A stretch of DNA of 64,000 nucleotides from Pedobacter terrae (GCF_900100705.1 NZ_FNCH01000001.1:137163-201162), one strand, 5' to 3'. Shown: positions 1 to 10,296, counted from the first letter of the stretch. Notes: generated by a model not told the origin, from the sequence alone. Numbers and translations are program-made.

Positions 1-2723
1 TTTTCGCTTTGATCAGAAATTTCAAAAGGAATCTCAATATCAAAAAAGAAAACAGATCCTTTCCCGGGCTCACTTACCAAAGTAAGATTACTTCCCATAT
101 ATTTCAAAATATTATTTGAAATGGTAAGCCCGAGACCGGTTCCTCCATATTGTTTACTGATAGAACTGTTTTCCTGGGTGAAAGCATCAAAGATATCCTG
201 CTGTTTTTCTACAGGAATACCAATTCCTGTATCTCTTACCGAGAATCGCAATGATATATTTTTATCGTCTATATTCAGCTTTTCCACTTTAAGTTCTATC
301 TCGCCCTGTGCTGTAAATTTTACGGCATTCCCAAGCAGATTGATCAGAATCTGCTTCAATCTTGTTTCATCGAGCCAGATTACATCAGGTAATCCCGGTT
401 CAATATTCAAAAGAAGTTCGATATTTTTTTTCTGAGACTGATAAAGAACTGCATTGATGACCTGACTCACCATGTCGTAAACATTGGCCCTCTCTATCAA
501 AAGGTCCATTTTTCCAGATTCAATTTTAGAAAAATCAAGAATGTCATTAATAATGTTCAACAGGTTTTCACCACACTCATTAATGTAATTGAGATACTGT
601 GTTTGTATTGCATTTAACGGAGTTTGAAGCAAAAGATCAGAAAACCCGATGACGCCGTTCAGCGGCGTTCGTATCTCATGGCTCATATTGGCTAGAAACT
701 CTGATTTTGCCTTGCTTGCCGTATCCGCTATTTCTTTTGCATTTTTCAATTCCTCATTGGTTTTTACTGAATCCGTAATGTTTTGTGCAGAAATAATAAC
801 TCCTCCCAACACCTCATCCGATAAATACCAGGGGCTAACCGCAATATTATAATGCTGTATTCCCTCTTTATGAGGAACTTCTAAAGCCATATCTCTATTT
901 ATGTACGCTTTTCCTTCGAGCGCATCTCTGTATATTTTCTTCCTTTCATCCGGTACATTGGGTGAAACAGTAAACATATTTTTTCCTATAAGATCTGTAT
1001 CATACATCTGGAACTCATTTTTCCAGCTGCTGCTTACCGAAAGATAGTTGAGATCTTTATCGAACATTGCTATTGCAATAGGAGCATATGCTACAAATGA
1101 CTGTAACATAGCTTCTTGCGTAGCCAGTTCGATATAAACTTTTTTAAAGGTGTCAATATCCTGAATAATCCCAAACACTTTTGTACAAACCCCATTTTCA
1201 AATTCAGGTATTCCCTTCAATCTTATCCATATCATCACTCCATCATTAGGTATAAGCTGCAATTCTTCATCAAATGGTATTCCTTCTTGCACCGCTCGCT
1301 CAAATAATGATTTTACTTTTTCTCCGCTTTCTGTACTGTAAAATCCCAATGCATTTTCAAAATCAGGCTGGAATGGTTTGTCTATTTTATGTATTTCTTT
1401 GGTAGATTGCGACCAAAAAATAGTATTGGTTTTTAGATTGACTTCCCAACCTCCCACCTGTGCTACCGCACTTGTCTGTTCTAATATTTTCTTAGTGTAC
1501 AGCAAATCTTTTTCAAGAGACATTCTTTCTGTAACATTTAAAGCTGTACTTACAACATAAGGCATTCCCTGGGTGTCAGTTTCTACCAAATTATGATACA
1601 TCCATATCATTTTTTCTCCTTCCTTCGATTTTAGGATCATAGTTCCGAGATCTTCTTTATTGTCATTGACCCTTTCAAGATACTGTGCAAGTAAAGGCCA
1701 GTTCTGTTCGGGGACGAGGTCTTTTAAATTTAATTTTTGGACTTCCTCTGCCGAATATTGAAGTGTTTTTCTTCCTTTTTCATTAACTGAAATTATATTT
1801 CCCTGCATATCATGCATGCTCATCAAGCCAATCGCATTTTCAAAAAAGCTTCTAAAGCGCCGTTCTGAACTTTCGAGTTGTTGTTTTTCTTCGATTTGTT
1901 GGGTAATATTGATGCCGAAGCAGAAAATCTCAGAATTGTTTTGGTTCTGATTTAAAGACCACTCTACTATAATAGCTGAACCATCACTGATTTTTGTGGA
2001 AGTAGAAAATGTAACTTCCTCCTGAACATCGGGCAGCTTTTTGATGAGTATTTGCAATTCATTATTATGTTCACCTAAAACGTTTAAAAAATTCTGTTCG
2101 GGAGTTTCAGTTTTATTAAACCGGAAAACCCTTTCGAAAGTAGGATTAACATCTTTGAGTATAAAGTTATTATCCAGAACACAAATCAGATTATTGGAGA
2201 TATTGAAGATCTGCTGAAAGTATTTAGCATCAATCTCTTTTCTTTTTCCTGTCAGTAGCTTGGTGACAGCACTTCCAATTTTTTGCAGCGCAGTCACTTT
2301 CTCTTCTGTCAATGTTTTAGGCTGATAGTCGATAACGCATAGGGTGCCTAATGCAAATCCTTCATCATCTATCAGCGGGATTCCTGTATAAAAGCGAATT
2401 CCTCCTGCCAATATTAGTGGATTCTCGGATGATCTTTCGTCTGCTAATGTATCATTGATTGTTACAACATCACCACTTGCAATTGCATATTGACATAACG
2501 TGCTTTTTCTATCTACGGAATCAAAATTAAGACCAATGCAACTTTGGATCACCTGTGATTCACTTTCCATCATCGCGATAAGTGCAGCCGGACAATCAGC
2601 AATAAGAGCAGCTGTTTCTGCAAAAATATCAAATTGCGGATCTTTCTTCAACTTTAAAAGGTTAAAAAAATTGAGCTTATTAATTCGTCCGTCTTCGTTA
2701 GCAGGAACAGGGTATCTATCCAT
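1..2723 (-). CDS. Sensor histidine kinase, GAF + multiple PAS (C-terminus beyond window)
   Basis: The reading frame is open from an ATG at 2723 to the left edge (907 residues visible). An N-terminal GAF domain (about residues 25-165) is followed by about four PAS/PAC units (about 170-665). Then comes a HisKA domain with the phospho-acceptor in [12 protein letters not shown] (His about 682) and an HATPase domain with the N box near 797, DTGIGIP near 830 and GGTGLGL near 858. No membrane segment is visible, so it is probably a cytosolic sensor. This layout is common in Bacteroidota hybrid kinases, so receiver domains may follow outside the window. The ligand is unknown and there is no partner regulator next to it. 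Confidence 0.93.
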   Translation of the reverse strand, partial: MDRYPVPANEDGRINKLNFFNLLKLKKDPQFDIFAETAALIADCPAALIAMMESESQVIQSCIGLNFDSVDRKSTLCQYAIASGDVVTINDTLADERSSENPLILAGGIRFYTGIPLIDDEGFALGTLCVIDYQPKTLTEEKVTALQKIGSAVTKLLTGKRKEIDAKYFQQIFNISNNLICVLDNNFILKDVNPTFERVFRFNKTETPEQNFLNVLGEHNNELQILIKKLPDVQEEVTFSTSTKISDGSAIIVEWSLNQNQNNSEIFCFGINITQQIEEKQQLESSERRFRSFFENAIGLMSMHDMQGNIISVNEKGRKTLQYSAEEVQKLNLKDLVPEQNWPLLAQYLERVNDNKEDLGTMILKSKEGEKMIWMYHNLVETDTQGMPYVVSTALNVTERMSLEKDLLYTKKILEQTSAVAQVGGWEVNLKTNTIFWSQSTKEIHKIDKPFQPDFENALGFYSTESGEKVKSLFERAVQEGIPFDEELQLIPNDGVMIWIRLKGIPEFENGVCTKVFGIIQDIDTFKKVYIELATQEAMLQSFVAYAPIAIAMFDKDLNYLSVSSSWKNEFQMYDTDLIGKNMFTVSPNVPDERKKIYRDALEGKAYINRDMALEVPHKEGIQHYNIAVSPWYLSDEVLGGVIISAQNITDSVKTNEELKNAKEIADTASKAKSEFLANMSHEIRTPLNGVIGFSDLLLQTPLNAIQTQYLNYINECGENLLNIINDILDFSKIESGKMDLLIERANVYDMVSQVINAVLYQSQKKNIELLLNIEPGLPDVIWLDETRLKQILINLLGNAVKFTAQGEIELKVEKLNIDDKNISLRFSVRDTGIGIPVEKQQDIFDAFTQENSSISKQYGGTGLGLTISNNILKYMGSNLTLVSEPGKGSVFFFDIEIPFEISDQSE

Positions 2724-3360
2724 ATAGTAGCGTCATTACGTTAATATTGTGGATACAAATTAAGGAAATTTTGGTTACTACGCTGCTATCATGTGATAAA
2801 TCCATGCTATTAGGCAAATTATTATCAAAACAGCAGTGAAAGCATTTTGATGAATATCAACTTTTCAAAAAGATTTGAGTAATTCCCAATGTTTGCATGG
2901 TCTTTTGGGAGACGCTAAAGTATGCACAGATTTCATTCCAAAATGTGCACCTGGCTTTTTAACCATCCATTCTTGATGGAATATCTGAAAAAACTTTGGG
3001 GGACAGCTTCATGAGCCATCCTAAAGGAACATTCAAAGCTAAGCTTGAGTGAATTTTAGGAGCGTAGAATTAAAAGATCGATAAAATTGGTAGCGAAATG
3101 TACTGCTACCAATTTTAATATAAAATCAACAATTGCGCATCGTCAATAAGTAGTATCTGGTTTGTGCTTTCGCGTCCTTTTCTAGCCAGCAATTGATGGA
3201 TGCGCTCACAAACGTGACTTCAAGCTATTACCCAGCTGTTTGGAACATGTAATACGGAGCTTCCAGCCATTGCCTGCCGATAAAACTGCATCCGACTTAA
3301 AACATGTACTGAAGAGAGGTGGGCTAGTGCTTAAATTTTAAAGATATAGATTGCCATTCT
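2724..3360. other. 637-bp intergenic region, no convincing gene
   Basis: No ORF here has family features. It holds one strong inverted repeat (separate entry). On the minus strand, 3115-3216, there is a stop-bounded run of about 33 codons that looks coding (it includes ILLIDDAQLL) but has no start and no identified parent. It could be a relic of an ATPase gene. The rest appears empty. Confidence 0.5.
3082..3117. terminator. 13-bp perfect inverted repeat, possible terminator
   Basis: TAAAATTGGTAGC at 3082-3094 pairs perfectly with GCTACCAATTTTA at 3105-3117 across a 10-nt loop. A-rich and T-rich ends on both sides would let it terminate in either direction. It lies about 245 bp downstream of the infC paralogue, so it could end that transcript. 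Confidence 0.5.
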
Positions 3361-3930
3361 TTATTTTTTCCCGACTTTTGGAGCCAGTGTCAGAAACATA
3401 CGCTTGCCTTCCAGTTTTGGCAATAGTTCTACTTTTCCTACTTCTTCCAAACCTTGTGCAAATCTCAACAGTAGGATTTCGCCCTGGTCTTTGTATACGA
3501 TAGAACGACCTTTAAAATGAACAAAGGCGCGTACCTTTTCACCACTTTCCAAAAACGAAACCGCGTGTTTAAGTTTAAATTGAAAATCGTGATCGTCAGT
3601 ATTTGGGCCGAAACGGATATCTTTGATAATAGTCTGCTTGGCCTTACTTTTAATCTCCTTTTGTTTCTTTTTCTGTTCGTAAAGAAATTTGCTGTAGTCG
3701 ATGATCCGGCAAACGGGTGGGACGGCATTTGGTGAGATTTCAACCAGATCTAAATCCAGTTCTTTAGCCATCCTGAGTGCTTCTGCGAGCGGATAAATAT
3801 TAGTTTCAACATTTTCTCCCGTCAAACGCACCTCTGGTGCGGTTATAAACTCATTTATTTTATGTTCTGCTTCTTTTTTTCTGAAGGGTAAGCGTGGCCC
3901 CCTGTAAAATCCTGCTTTTTTTAATGCCAA
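3361..3930 (-). CDS. infC: Translation initiation factor IF-3, stand-alone paralogue with TTG start
   Basis: This 189-residue protein has the full two-domain IF-3 architecture. The N-domain carries [20 protein letters not shown], the linker is Lys-rich, and the C-domain includes [13 protein letters not shown] and ends [18 protein letters not shown]-3 binds the 30S subunit and checks start codons. The start is TTG at 3930: a stop codon lies five codons upstream and no ATG is available until well inside the conserved region. Non-AUG starts are typical of autoregulated infC. The gene stands alone. The usual partners rpmI and rplT do not follow, so this is probably a second copy and not the housekeeping gene. 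Confidence 0.9.
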   Translation of the reverse strand: MALKKAGFYRGPRLPFRKKEAEHKINEFITAPEVRLTGENVETNIYPLAEALRMAKELDLDLVEISPNAVPPVCRIIDYSKFLYEQKKKQKEIKSKAKQTIIKDIRFGPNTDDHDFQFKLKHAVSFLESGEKVRAFVHFKGRSIVYKDQGEILLLRFAQGLEEVGKVELLPKLEGKRMFLTLAPKVGKK

Positions 3931-4124
3931 ATTGTAAAAGTTTTAGTGAAAAATTCTATTAATAGAGCGGTTAATTGATATAACAATAGTAATATAGCTT
4001 TTTTAGAGGAGAAAGCCAAGCCGATGGCGAAATCATGACGCTGCCCGTACATTTAAGCTAATCTATTCTCTAATCGGGTATCAATAAACTGTATCTCAAG
4101 TTTGAGTATAATGCTATCCTTTAT

Positions 4125-4418
4125 TTAGCTTGTAGTCACTTCGTGCGCTGCGTTATCTTCAATCCTTAGCGCTTCGAAGGTAATGAGCATGAAACCTGAT
4201 ATCAACAGCACCAGTGCTAAAAATTGCAACAGTTTTTCGGTGCTTTTGGTGTTTACCATCCTGTCCGTACAGGTGAACTCACTGATTCCAGTTAGTTTTC
4301 TCCGTTTGTTTCTTCGCCATATTGCGAACATGAAAATAAATGTTCCGAAAATCAGCGCTAAAGTACCGCTAATAAAAGGCATTGTAGTGAAATTAAAGGT
4401 TTCTTGTGTTTCTATCAT
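4125..4418 (-). CDS. Small two-helix membrane protein, unknown function
   Basis: This 97-residue protein starts with ATG at 4418. Two hydrophobic segments are clear: about residues 15-33 (ISGTLALIFGTFIFMFAIW), followed by the basic stretch RRNKRRK, and about 64-83 (LLQFLALVLLISGFMLITF). The basic loop between them should face the cytoplasm. I do not recognise the family. It is a single gene without operon partners, facing away from the downstream plus-strand gene. Confidence 0.6.
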   Translation of the reverse strand: MIETQETFNFTTMPFISGTLALIFGTFIFMFAIWRRNKRRKLTGISEFTCTDRMVNTKSTEKLLQFLALVLLISGFMLITFEALRIEDNAAHEVTTS

Positions 4419-5006
4419 ATAAAATAGACGATTAGAAAGCTAAAAAGTTTAAAAAGATATTATTTAGCGTTTAAATGGGCATTGGTTAAGTGCCGAATGG
4501 GAATCGCCCAGGCGTTAACCATTAAGAACTTTTAGTAGTTTTTACCAAACTCAATTAAGTTGATACCGGATGATAAATATTTCTCCCGGCAACAGCTTAA
4601 GTTTTTTACGGGTGACTATTCCCTCCGGCTGCACCGTATATCTGTCCGGTTGCATAGCTGGCATTCCTTTTCTGCCCATTGTACGGCTATTGATGCCAGT
4701 TCGGCTGATTGATCTGGACACCTAATGAGGGGTGTAAATGCAAGCTTTTGGTTATCCTGTCACTTAGGCAACATTGCTTTCTTACGACTTGTTTAATCAA
4801 AGGGACAGCTACAGCAAATCAGTTGGTTTTGGCTTTGAATTTTGATTTGAATGCTCTCATAGCCATATAGGATTTTGTCGATATGCGTTTGCCATATATT
4901 AATACGAATCTGGTTAAGTATAAATATATATGGATATTACGGATTTATTTTGCTTCACTAAAACATATTTCTGCTCTCCCTGTTGTATTTAAAAATTATA
5001 TTAACT
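4419..5006. other. 588-bp intergenic region containing an SDR gene relic
   Basis: Apart from the decayed dehydrogenase tail at about 4606-4740 (separate entry), no reading frame is convincing. The final 100 bp before 5007 is AT-rich (TATTTTG near 4956) and probably carries the promoter of the downstream stress-type gene. Confidence 0.45.
4606..4740 (-). pseudogene. Remnant of a short-chain dehydrogenase/reductase C-terminus
   Basis: Read on the minus strand, one frame gives SAELASIAVQWAEK and the next frame gives NASYATGQIYGAAGGNSHP followed by a stop (TAA at 4608-4606). Together these match the C-terminal end of classical SDR enzymes (ELAS..., then ASYATGQ and a GG pair). A single extra base in the GGAATGCC stretch separates the frames. 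Upstream, only a short TPLI-like piece remains before stop codons. The rest of the gene is missing, so this is a decayed gene. Confidence 0.55.
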
Positions 5007-5462
5007 ATGGAAAATACAGAAAAAACAGTTGAAATTTTAAATGATCTGATTCAGATCAACAACGATAGAGCAGATGGTTTTGATAAAGCAGCAGCAGATC
5101 TTAAAGAAGAAAACATTGATTTAAAAGCAATTTTTGATAAACTATCGTCTGATAGTCGCAGCAACGTTATAGAACTGGCCGGGTTAGTTGGCAGAAATGC
5201 TGAAACTCCTGATACTGGAAATACAATTTTAGGAACGCTGCACAGAGCCTGGATCGATATTAAAGCAACCTTCGGTGGCGATGACAGGCACAGTATCCTG
5301 GCAGAGTGCGAACGCGGTGAAGATGCAATTAAAAAAGCATATCGTGATGCTCTTGCAGAAAATGAGCTTGGGGAAAATGTTAGAACGGTATTGTTAAAAC
5401 AACAAGAAGGTATTAATGCCAGCCATGATGCGATTAAAGCATTGAGAGATGCTCACGCTTAA
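5007..5462 (+). CDS. PA2169 family four-helix-bundle protein (DUF2383)
   Basis: The ATG at 5007 gives 151 residues beginning MENTEKTVEILNDLIQINND. An in-frame TTG at 4983 would add eight unlikely residues. The sequence is all-helical and charged, with the repeated helix pattern of the DUF2383/PA2169 family: ND(L/I)..NNDR near the start, then HRAWID.K..F near the middle and ECERGED. These proteins resemble ferritin-like bundles and are often associated with stress or stationary phase, but the biochemical role is unknown. It is monocistronic and ends at a strong terminator. Confidence 0.85.
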   Translation: MENTEKTVEILNDLIQINNDRADGFDKAAADLKEENIDLKAIFDKLSSDSRSNVIELAGLVGRNAETPDTGNTILGTLHRAWIDIKATFGGDDRHSILAECERGEDAIKKAYRDALAENELGENVRTVLLKQQEGINASHDAIKALRDAHA

Positions 5463-5481
5463 GCTATTCATTATTTTAGGT

Positions 5482-5512
5482 AAAAAGCCATCAGTTATTT
5501 GATGGCTTTTTT
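5482..5512 (+). terminator. Rho-independent terminator
   Basis: AAAAAGCCATCA (5482-5493) pairs with TGATGGCTTTTT (5500-5511) around a 6-nt loop and ends in a T tract. It lies about 20 bp after the DUF2383 gene. Confidence 0.88.
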
Positions 5513-5789
5513 CGTTGGCTGATATTTTAAAAATTCAGCCTGTATAAGCGATAGTGGGCACCATACTTATATCTCACTTTATGATCTCACATCAACAGTG
5601 CGCAAGGCTAATCCTGTCTTTTACGAAAAGTTTTTTAAACCTGCTTTGCACATGCTTTTATGTGATAGCTGTATTCGATTCAATCATCAAAAGTCAGCTA
5701 ACAACCTGACGATGTCAATAAAAAGGTATTTAAATTTCATAATATTAAAAAATACATTAATTTAGTATTAAAACTACAAAATTAATATT
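5513..5789. other. Spacer upstream of the astacin-like gene
   Basis: About 280 bp, AT-rich toward the 3' end. I see no ORF or clear Bacteroidota promoter match, although TAATTTAG near 5760 is a weak -7-like sequence. Confidence 0.3.
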
Positions 5790-6620
5790 ATGAAAAACAC
5801 AAAATTGTTTATGCTGTTCCTAACAGGATCGCTATTGCTAGCTCAGGCATGTAAAAAAACGAGTAATGATGCACTAAATGTTTCAGAGGAAAAAAAAACT
5901 GTAGAACTGAGGCAGGGCTATTATCTGGGATCATTAATCAGTTATGAGCGGATTAATGGTAAAAATATCTTCAATGGCGATATGGTTATCCCAGATGAGC
6001 AAATCACCACAAGACTGCCAGAAGTGACAACTGAGGGACACGGACCAGCTGGCGCATACAAGTGGCCAAACCACAAAGTTTCCTATAGATTTGCCGCGGG
6101 ATTTACCACTTCGCAGACTAATACGATATTAACTGCCATGGCCGATTGGACTGCAAAATCCGGAATCATCTTCGAAGCTGTAACTTCCGGCTACTACCTC
6201 ACGATACAACCTGGGAGTGTAAATAATTGTACGGTAGGCTATGTTAGCGGAGCCACGATGAATCTTTCAAATCCCGAAGCTAAAGGCATTGTTGTACATG
6301 AGCTGGGTCATGCCATTGGGTTACACCACGAGCAGCTACGTGCAGACCGTGACGCTTACATTGCTGTAAAATGGGATAATATAAGTGCATCAGCTCAATC
6401 GGGTTATAATAAACTTACCGGTATGAATTATGGGGGGACGACATTTGATATCAGTTCTATTATGCTTTATGGATCATACAATGGTTATGGCGCGATAAAC
6501 AGTAGTCTTCCAACCACAACCCGATTAGATGGTTCTACCTGGATCGATAATTCCTGGAGTGGTACAAAATCCCCATCCACCAAAGATGCCAGCTGGGTGA
6601 AAACTATTTATGGTATTTAA
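5790..6620 (+). CDS. Astacin-like (M12A) zinc metalloprotease, lipoprotein
   Basis: The 276-residue precursor has a lipoprotein signal peptide: a hydrophobic stretch, then LLAQAC with Cys21 as lipidated residue. The catalytic motif HELGHAIGLHHEQ, followed by RADRD (about residues 170-187), is the astacin signature HExxHxxGxxHEQ with three zinc-binding His. The Met-turn SIMLY (about residue 228) keeps the family Met and Tyr. Astacins cleave peptide bonds in proteins; this one should be anchored in the outer or inner membrane facing out of the cytoplasm. No long propeptide is obvious beyond about 75 residues. It stands alone. Confidence 0.9.
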   Translation: MKNTKLFMLFLTGSLLLAQACKKTSNDALNVSEEKKTVELRQGYYLGSLISYERINGKNIFNGDMVIPDEQITTRLPEVTTEGHGPAGAYKWPNHKVSYRFAAGFTTSQTNTILTAMADWTAKSGIIFEAVTSGYYLTIQPGSVNNCTVGYVSGATMNLSNPEAKGIVVHELGHAIGLHHEQLRADRDAYIAVKWDNISASAQSGYNKLTGMNYGGTTFDISSIMLYGSYNGYGAINSSLPTTTRLDGSTWIDNSWSGTKSPSTKDASWVKTIYGI

Positions 6621-6692
6621 TTTTCGGCTCTTCGTTAATCTGCTGAAAAAATGATGTTTGATATCGCAGGTATTAATTACTTGAGAAATGAA

Positions 6693-6726
6693 AAACGGGC
6701 AGCTATCCTAAGATAGCTGCCCGTTT
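6693..6726. terminator. Bidirectional terminator between convergent genes
   Basis: A perfect 15-bp stem, AAACGGGCAGCTATC (6693-6707) with GATAGCTGCCCGTTT (6712-6726), has a 4-nt loop. A and T runs flank it on both sides, so it can serve the astacin-like gene (plus) and the small gene at 6822 (minus). Confidence 0.88.
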
Positions 6727-6821
6727 AAATCTAAATTAACGCTCTCGTATATATAAGCGTAATTTTCTAATCTTTATTGTGCCTGGAGGAAAAAAATCTG
6801 TTATAAAATATGCCTTATTGT

Positions 6822-7061
6822 TTAGCTGTGTCCGGCAGCTGCAATATATTCGGGATCCACAGGTGATGACATATCACCGGGCGTATTATCAAGATAAGAC
6901 TGTTCAAGTTCACTGAGTAAGGTTTTAAGCCTACTAAGGCGAGTGATTACTTCATCTTTTTGGGCTGGACTATGCTCCGGAGCACCGTCCATGGCATTAA
7001 TCGTGTCGACAGCGTAGTCCATAAACCCTTTTGCATTTTCGGATAATGTTAAGTTTTCCAT
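6822..7061 (-). CDS. Small hypothetical protein (79 aa)
   Basis: Starting at the ATG at 7061 gives a soluble acidic protein beginning MENLTLSENAKGFMDYAVDT with a predicted helical middle (RLSRLKTLLSELEQSYL). An upstream in-frame ATG at 7109 would add a Cys-containing 16-residue extension that looks non-coding. I do not recognise the family. It ends toward the strong bidirectional terminator, which supports it being expressed. Confidence 0.5.
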   Translation of the reverse strand: MENLTLSENAKGFMDYAVDTINAMDGAPEHSPAQKDEVITRLSRLKTLLSELEQSYLDNTPGDMSSPVDPEYIAAAGHS

Positions 7062-7259
7062 AGTAGTAATTGTCTGTCTGCATTTGGTGCAGACACTATC
7101 ATAAGACAAATTTTTTGTCGTTTGGTTTGGAGTAGACTCGAAATTGCTTATTCCTTTGTATTTTCTATTAAAGCAATCCCTTTGACCTCTTTTGGTTCGT
7201 TTGTTAACGCCTAAAAATTACAGGCATAATATACCGTGAAAATGTGTTGCTTTAAAGGG

Positions 7260-8504
7260 TTAATCCAATATCGGTTCAGTTTTCTTCTTATTTTTCTGTT
7301 GGTTTTCATAAGCACCGTTTCTGTAATCCTGCTGGAAGGCACCATAGTCTGCACATACCAATGCGGCCTGTTCGGTGGCGATGTTAAGAATTTGCTCCTG
7401 CCATCCGGTTTTGATGGCAAAGGCTTTCAGCTCATCTTTTGTAGCAGACCCGTCCATTCCCGAACTTCTGAGCTGAGCGGATGCAGTAAGCATGCCCATG
7501 TCATCGATCACCTGGTAAAGTTTACGGTATTCTTCTTTGATGAGTTTAAACTTAAGGGTATCCTTTACAGGCTGCAATTCCTGAACCACGTAATCCTCGC
7601 CCTTGAACGTCGCAGTAGAAAGCAGGGATGCAGAAACATGTTGCATGCGCTTCTGTATTGAAACAATACGCTGCGCCTCATTTTCCCATTTGGGTTGGGG
7701 AATATCCAAATAGGGTATTATGGAAGATGAATAAGCCTGTTTCATATCCAGCAGCAAGTACCGGTCTTTTTTACGTATGCTTTTCAGCAGGAACAGGTAT
7801 CGTTTCTGGCCCAGGCTTCCCGTTCCGGCCAGGCGGTAAACTACATCTTTTACGCGGTAATTATATGGGCTATCACTGTTATTTGATAGCCAATTTTCCA
7901 TGTGGCTGATCAGTTCGCTTTTCAATTCTTTTTTCAGTTTGAAGTGCCGCTCATCGCTGGTATCAAGCAGCAGCTTTCGTCCTTTTCTTAACGTTCTTTT
8001 CTGCAATAACTCGTCTGCAGAACTCCTTTCTGCACGTCTTAAAAAATCACCTGTGATACCTCTGGATGTTCTTGGATCCAGATCCATTGCTTTTCCACCG
8101 ATTAGGGTTGTTCCGTAACTTTTCAGGAATAGCGCAGCCATATTCATAGCCTGTTCCCCGTCGATCTCCAGCGTCTGGAAGGCGATTAAGATACTGGTTA
8201 CCAAACGCACCACTTCCCATAGCACTGGTGCCTTTACTGCTTCATCGAAATCGTTGAGATCAAAGTACACCAGTTTGTTATCACCCTTATAACTACCGAA
8301 ATTTTCCAGGTGCAGGTCCCCGCTGATCCATCCGACCGGCGATTTAGGCATTGTTTTCAGGGAAGCGATTCTTTCATAGAAAAGATGGCAGGTGCCGCGG
8401 TAAAACCTGAATGCATTTTCACGCATGGCACTGTATTTAAGCCTGATGATTGATGGCAATCGATTTTTATTGAATGCTTTGATTTTATCGGAACGTTCTG
8501 ACAT
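7260..8504 (-). CDS. DUF2252 family protein (kinase-like fold)
   Basis: This 414-residue cytoplasmic protein carries the DUF2252 hallmarks near the N-terminus: FRFYRGTCHLFYERI (about 33-47), GDLHLENFGSYKG (about 62-74) and VYFDLNDFDEA (about 79-89). The GD.H..N and D.DFD motifs resemble the catalytic loop and metal-binding Asp of aminoglycoside-phosphotransferase-like kinases, so an ATP-dependent phosphotransfer role is possible. The substrate is unknown. Length is normal for the family. No operon partner is evident: the next minus-strand gene upstream starts well away. Confidence 0.88.
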   Translation of the reverse strand: MSERSDKIKAFNKNRLPSIIRLKYSAMRENAFRFYRGTCHLFYERIASLKTMPKSPVGWISGDLHLENFGSYKGDNKLVYFDLNDFDEAVKAPVLWEVVRLVTSILIAFQTLEIDGEQAMNMAALFLKSYGTTLIGGKAMDLDPRTSRGITGDFLRRAERSSADELLQKRTLRKGRKLLLDTSDERHFKLKKELKSELISHMENWLSNNSDSPYNYRVKDVVYRLAGTGSLGQKRYLFLLKSIRKKDRYLLLDMKQAYSSSIIPYLDIPQPKWENEAQRIVSIQKRMQHVSASLLSTATFKGEDYVVQELQPVKDTLKFKLIKEEYRKLYQVIDDMGMLTASAQLRSSGMDGSATKDELKAFAIKTGWQEQILNIATEQAALVCADYGAFQQDYRNGAYENQQKNKKKTEPILD

Positions 8505-8719
8505 ATGTTTATAACTTATAGCTAGTACAACCTGATGGGCACAATGGTTTTGGGTTCTTGTCTGGATTATTGAAATCCGATAGGATGTTCAATGTACGGT
8601 AAATGAACCAATCTAAACCTTTTGGTATCCCAAGGAAGCCTCTATAAATTGATTTAATTATGGTTGCTTCCTATGGGATTAAGATAATTATACCAGATTA
8701 TATTACCTTATCTAAAAAA

Positions 8720-9454
8720 TTACCAAGGGCATTCCCGGGTTTCAGGATCATGGTCTTCGCTTACAAATGTTCCGGTAGGTATATTTTTATTCAGTATTGT
8801 ATTCACAATTGTATTTGCAGCTTCGTCAGGTGTCCCTTTTCCTTGATTATTTGTGAGGTCAGTTCTGATAAACCCTGGATCAACCACATTAACCCTGAAT
8901 TTTGGAAGCTGGTTCGCGAGCGAAATGGAATACATGTTAAGTGCAGCTTTTGACACGGCATACACCATAAAAATATTGGCATTTTCGAAATATTTCCAAT
9001 TGGTATCGCCATGAAGCGTCAGTGAGCCAATACTCGAACTGATGTTAATAATATGTGGCTCTTCCGATTGTTCCAACAAATCCGTAAACGACTGAATCAC
9101 TCTTAAAGTGCCGTATAAATTGGTGTTAAACACCTTTTCAAATTCAGAAACGGATGCATTCAGCGCATCTTGTGGCATATTTCCGGTAATGCCCACGTTA
9201 TTAATTAAGACATCTATTCGATCTGCTTTTTTTCCAAGTTCAATCCGGACATTTTTTACAGACTCATCATTTGTTATATCGATTTGCACAATTTCTGTGT
9301 TGGTCAAGCCCTCTGATGCTAACTGTTTCAGTGCCTGTAAGCCCCGTTCAAGATTGCGACAACCCAAATATACATAAAAGCCCTTTTGCAAAAGTTGTTT
9401 TGCGGTAGCGAAACCAATTCCTTTGTTGGCCCCTGTAATGAATACTTTTTTCAT
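8720..9454 (-). CDS. Short-chain dehydrogenase/reductase (SDR)
   Basis: This 244-residue Rossmann-fold oxidoreductase has the cofactor motif TGANKGIG (residues 7-14), NNVG (about 87-90), a Ser in INISSSIGS and the catalytic YAVSK (about 164-168). This is the classical SDR layout for NAD(P)H-dependent reduction of a carbonyl or oxidation of an alcohol. The Arg in GCRN after beta-2 favours NADPH. The substrate cannot be read from the sequence. It lies 80 bp downstream of a Crp/Fnr-type regulator in the same direction, an arrangement common in Bacteroidota where the regulator controls the enzyme. Confidence 0.92.
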   Translation of the reverse strand: MKKVFITGANKGIGFATAKQLLQKGFYVYLGCRNLERGLQALKQLASEGLTNTEIVQIDITNDESVKNVRIELGKKADRIDVLINNVGITGNMPQDALNASVSEFEKVFNTNLYGTLRVIQSFTDLLEQSEEPHIINISSSIGSLTLHGDTNWKYFENANIFMVYAVSKAALNMYSISLANQLPKFRVNVVDPGFIRTDLTNNQGKGTPDEAANTIVNTILNKNIPTGTFVSEDHDPETRECPW

Positions 9455-9534
9455 TTTTTTATTGATTTTAGAATTTAATCTTGCAAATCTGCGCCAACAA
9501 AAAATAGATTCTTTTCACATTTGTGAAAAAGCGA

Positions 9535-10104
9535 TCAACGAATGCTTTTTCTCACCCTGCTTAAAGACTGCTGTTTCATTCCCAGGTAGGATGCAACATA
9601 GGATAGTGGAATACGGTTGACCATGTTTGGATATTGTTCCAGGAAAGACAAATATCGCGCTGTGGTGTTTTCAGTGATCAAAGGACTTCTTCTTTCCAGC
9701 TTTGTTGATTTATGTTTTATAATTATTCTTTGAATGATGTCATTTAATCCAACTACGGCCTGTAGTAAGGCGTTCCAATCTTTTTTTGAGAACGCAACAA
9801 AAGAGCATTCTGTAATTGCCTGTAAGTTTGCAACAGGCATTAAAGGTTGATCTGGATTGTCCCAATCTGATAGCCAGTGATTTTCTTCAACAAAATAATG
9901 CGTAATCTCATCTCCAAGATCGTTGTTATAGTAAACACGAAGAATTCCGGATGTCATAAAACCCACATGTTTCGAAGCTTTTCCAGTTTCCCAAAAACAA
10001 TCCCCTTTTTTAAGTTCCAGACCTATTGACTTGCTCTTAATCAAGTCAATTTGAGGCTGGCTTAGGTTTCCGAATTGCAACAGGAAATTTATAAATTCCT
10101 TCAT
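9535..10104 (-). CDS. Crp/Fnr family transcriptional regulator
   Basis: The 189-residue protein has an N-terminal cyclic-nucleotide-binding-like beta barrel (about 20-115, GLELKKGDCFWETGK...GILRVYY) and a C-terminal winged helix (about 145-189) with the recognition region YVASYLGMKQQSLSRVRK. The canonical cAMP-contact Arg/Ser pair is not evident, as is usual in the large Bacteroidota subfamily, so the effector is unknown. It is transcribed toward the SDR gene 80 bp downstream and is the natural candidate for its regulator. Confidence 0.88.
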   Translation of the reverse strand: MKEFINFLLQFGNLSQPQIDLIKSKSIGLELKKGDCFWETGKASKHVGFMTSGILRVYYNNDLGDEITHYFVEENHWLSDWDNPDQPLMPVANLQAITECSFVAFSKKDWNALLQAVVGLNDIIQRIIIKHKSTKLERRSPLITENTTARYLSFLEQYPNMVNRIPLSYVASYLGMKQQSLSRVRKSIR

Positions 10105-10296
10105 GCTACAAAGCTATCAAATTAGATTCAACAAATACTAGCATTTAGACTTGAACCATATAGCTTGGTGGGCAAATACGGAGGTAAATATTAATAATGT
10201 CACACAAAATACCTGGAAATGGAACTTAATCGAAAAGTTTATAATAATCTGATTTTCAGATATTTGTATTGATTTAGTTTGTTCTGTTCAGCCTTT

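Noticed and set aside
3115..3216. Minus-strand run containing ILLIDDAQLL
   Set aside because: It recalls an ATPase Walker B segment of transposition proteins, but there is no start, it ends right after the motif and no inverted repeats flank it.
7236..7661. Long plus-strand frame overlapping the DUF2252 gene
   Set aside because: Shadow of the minus-strand gene; the minus frame has the conserved family motifs.
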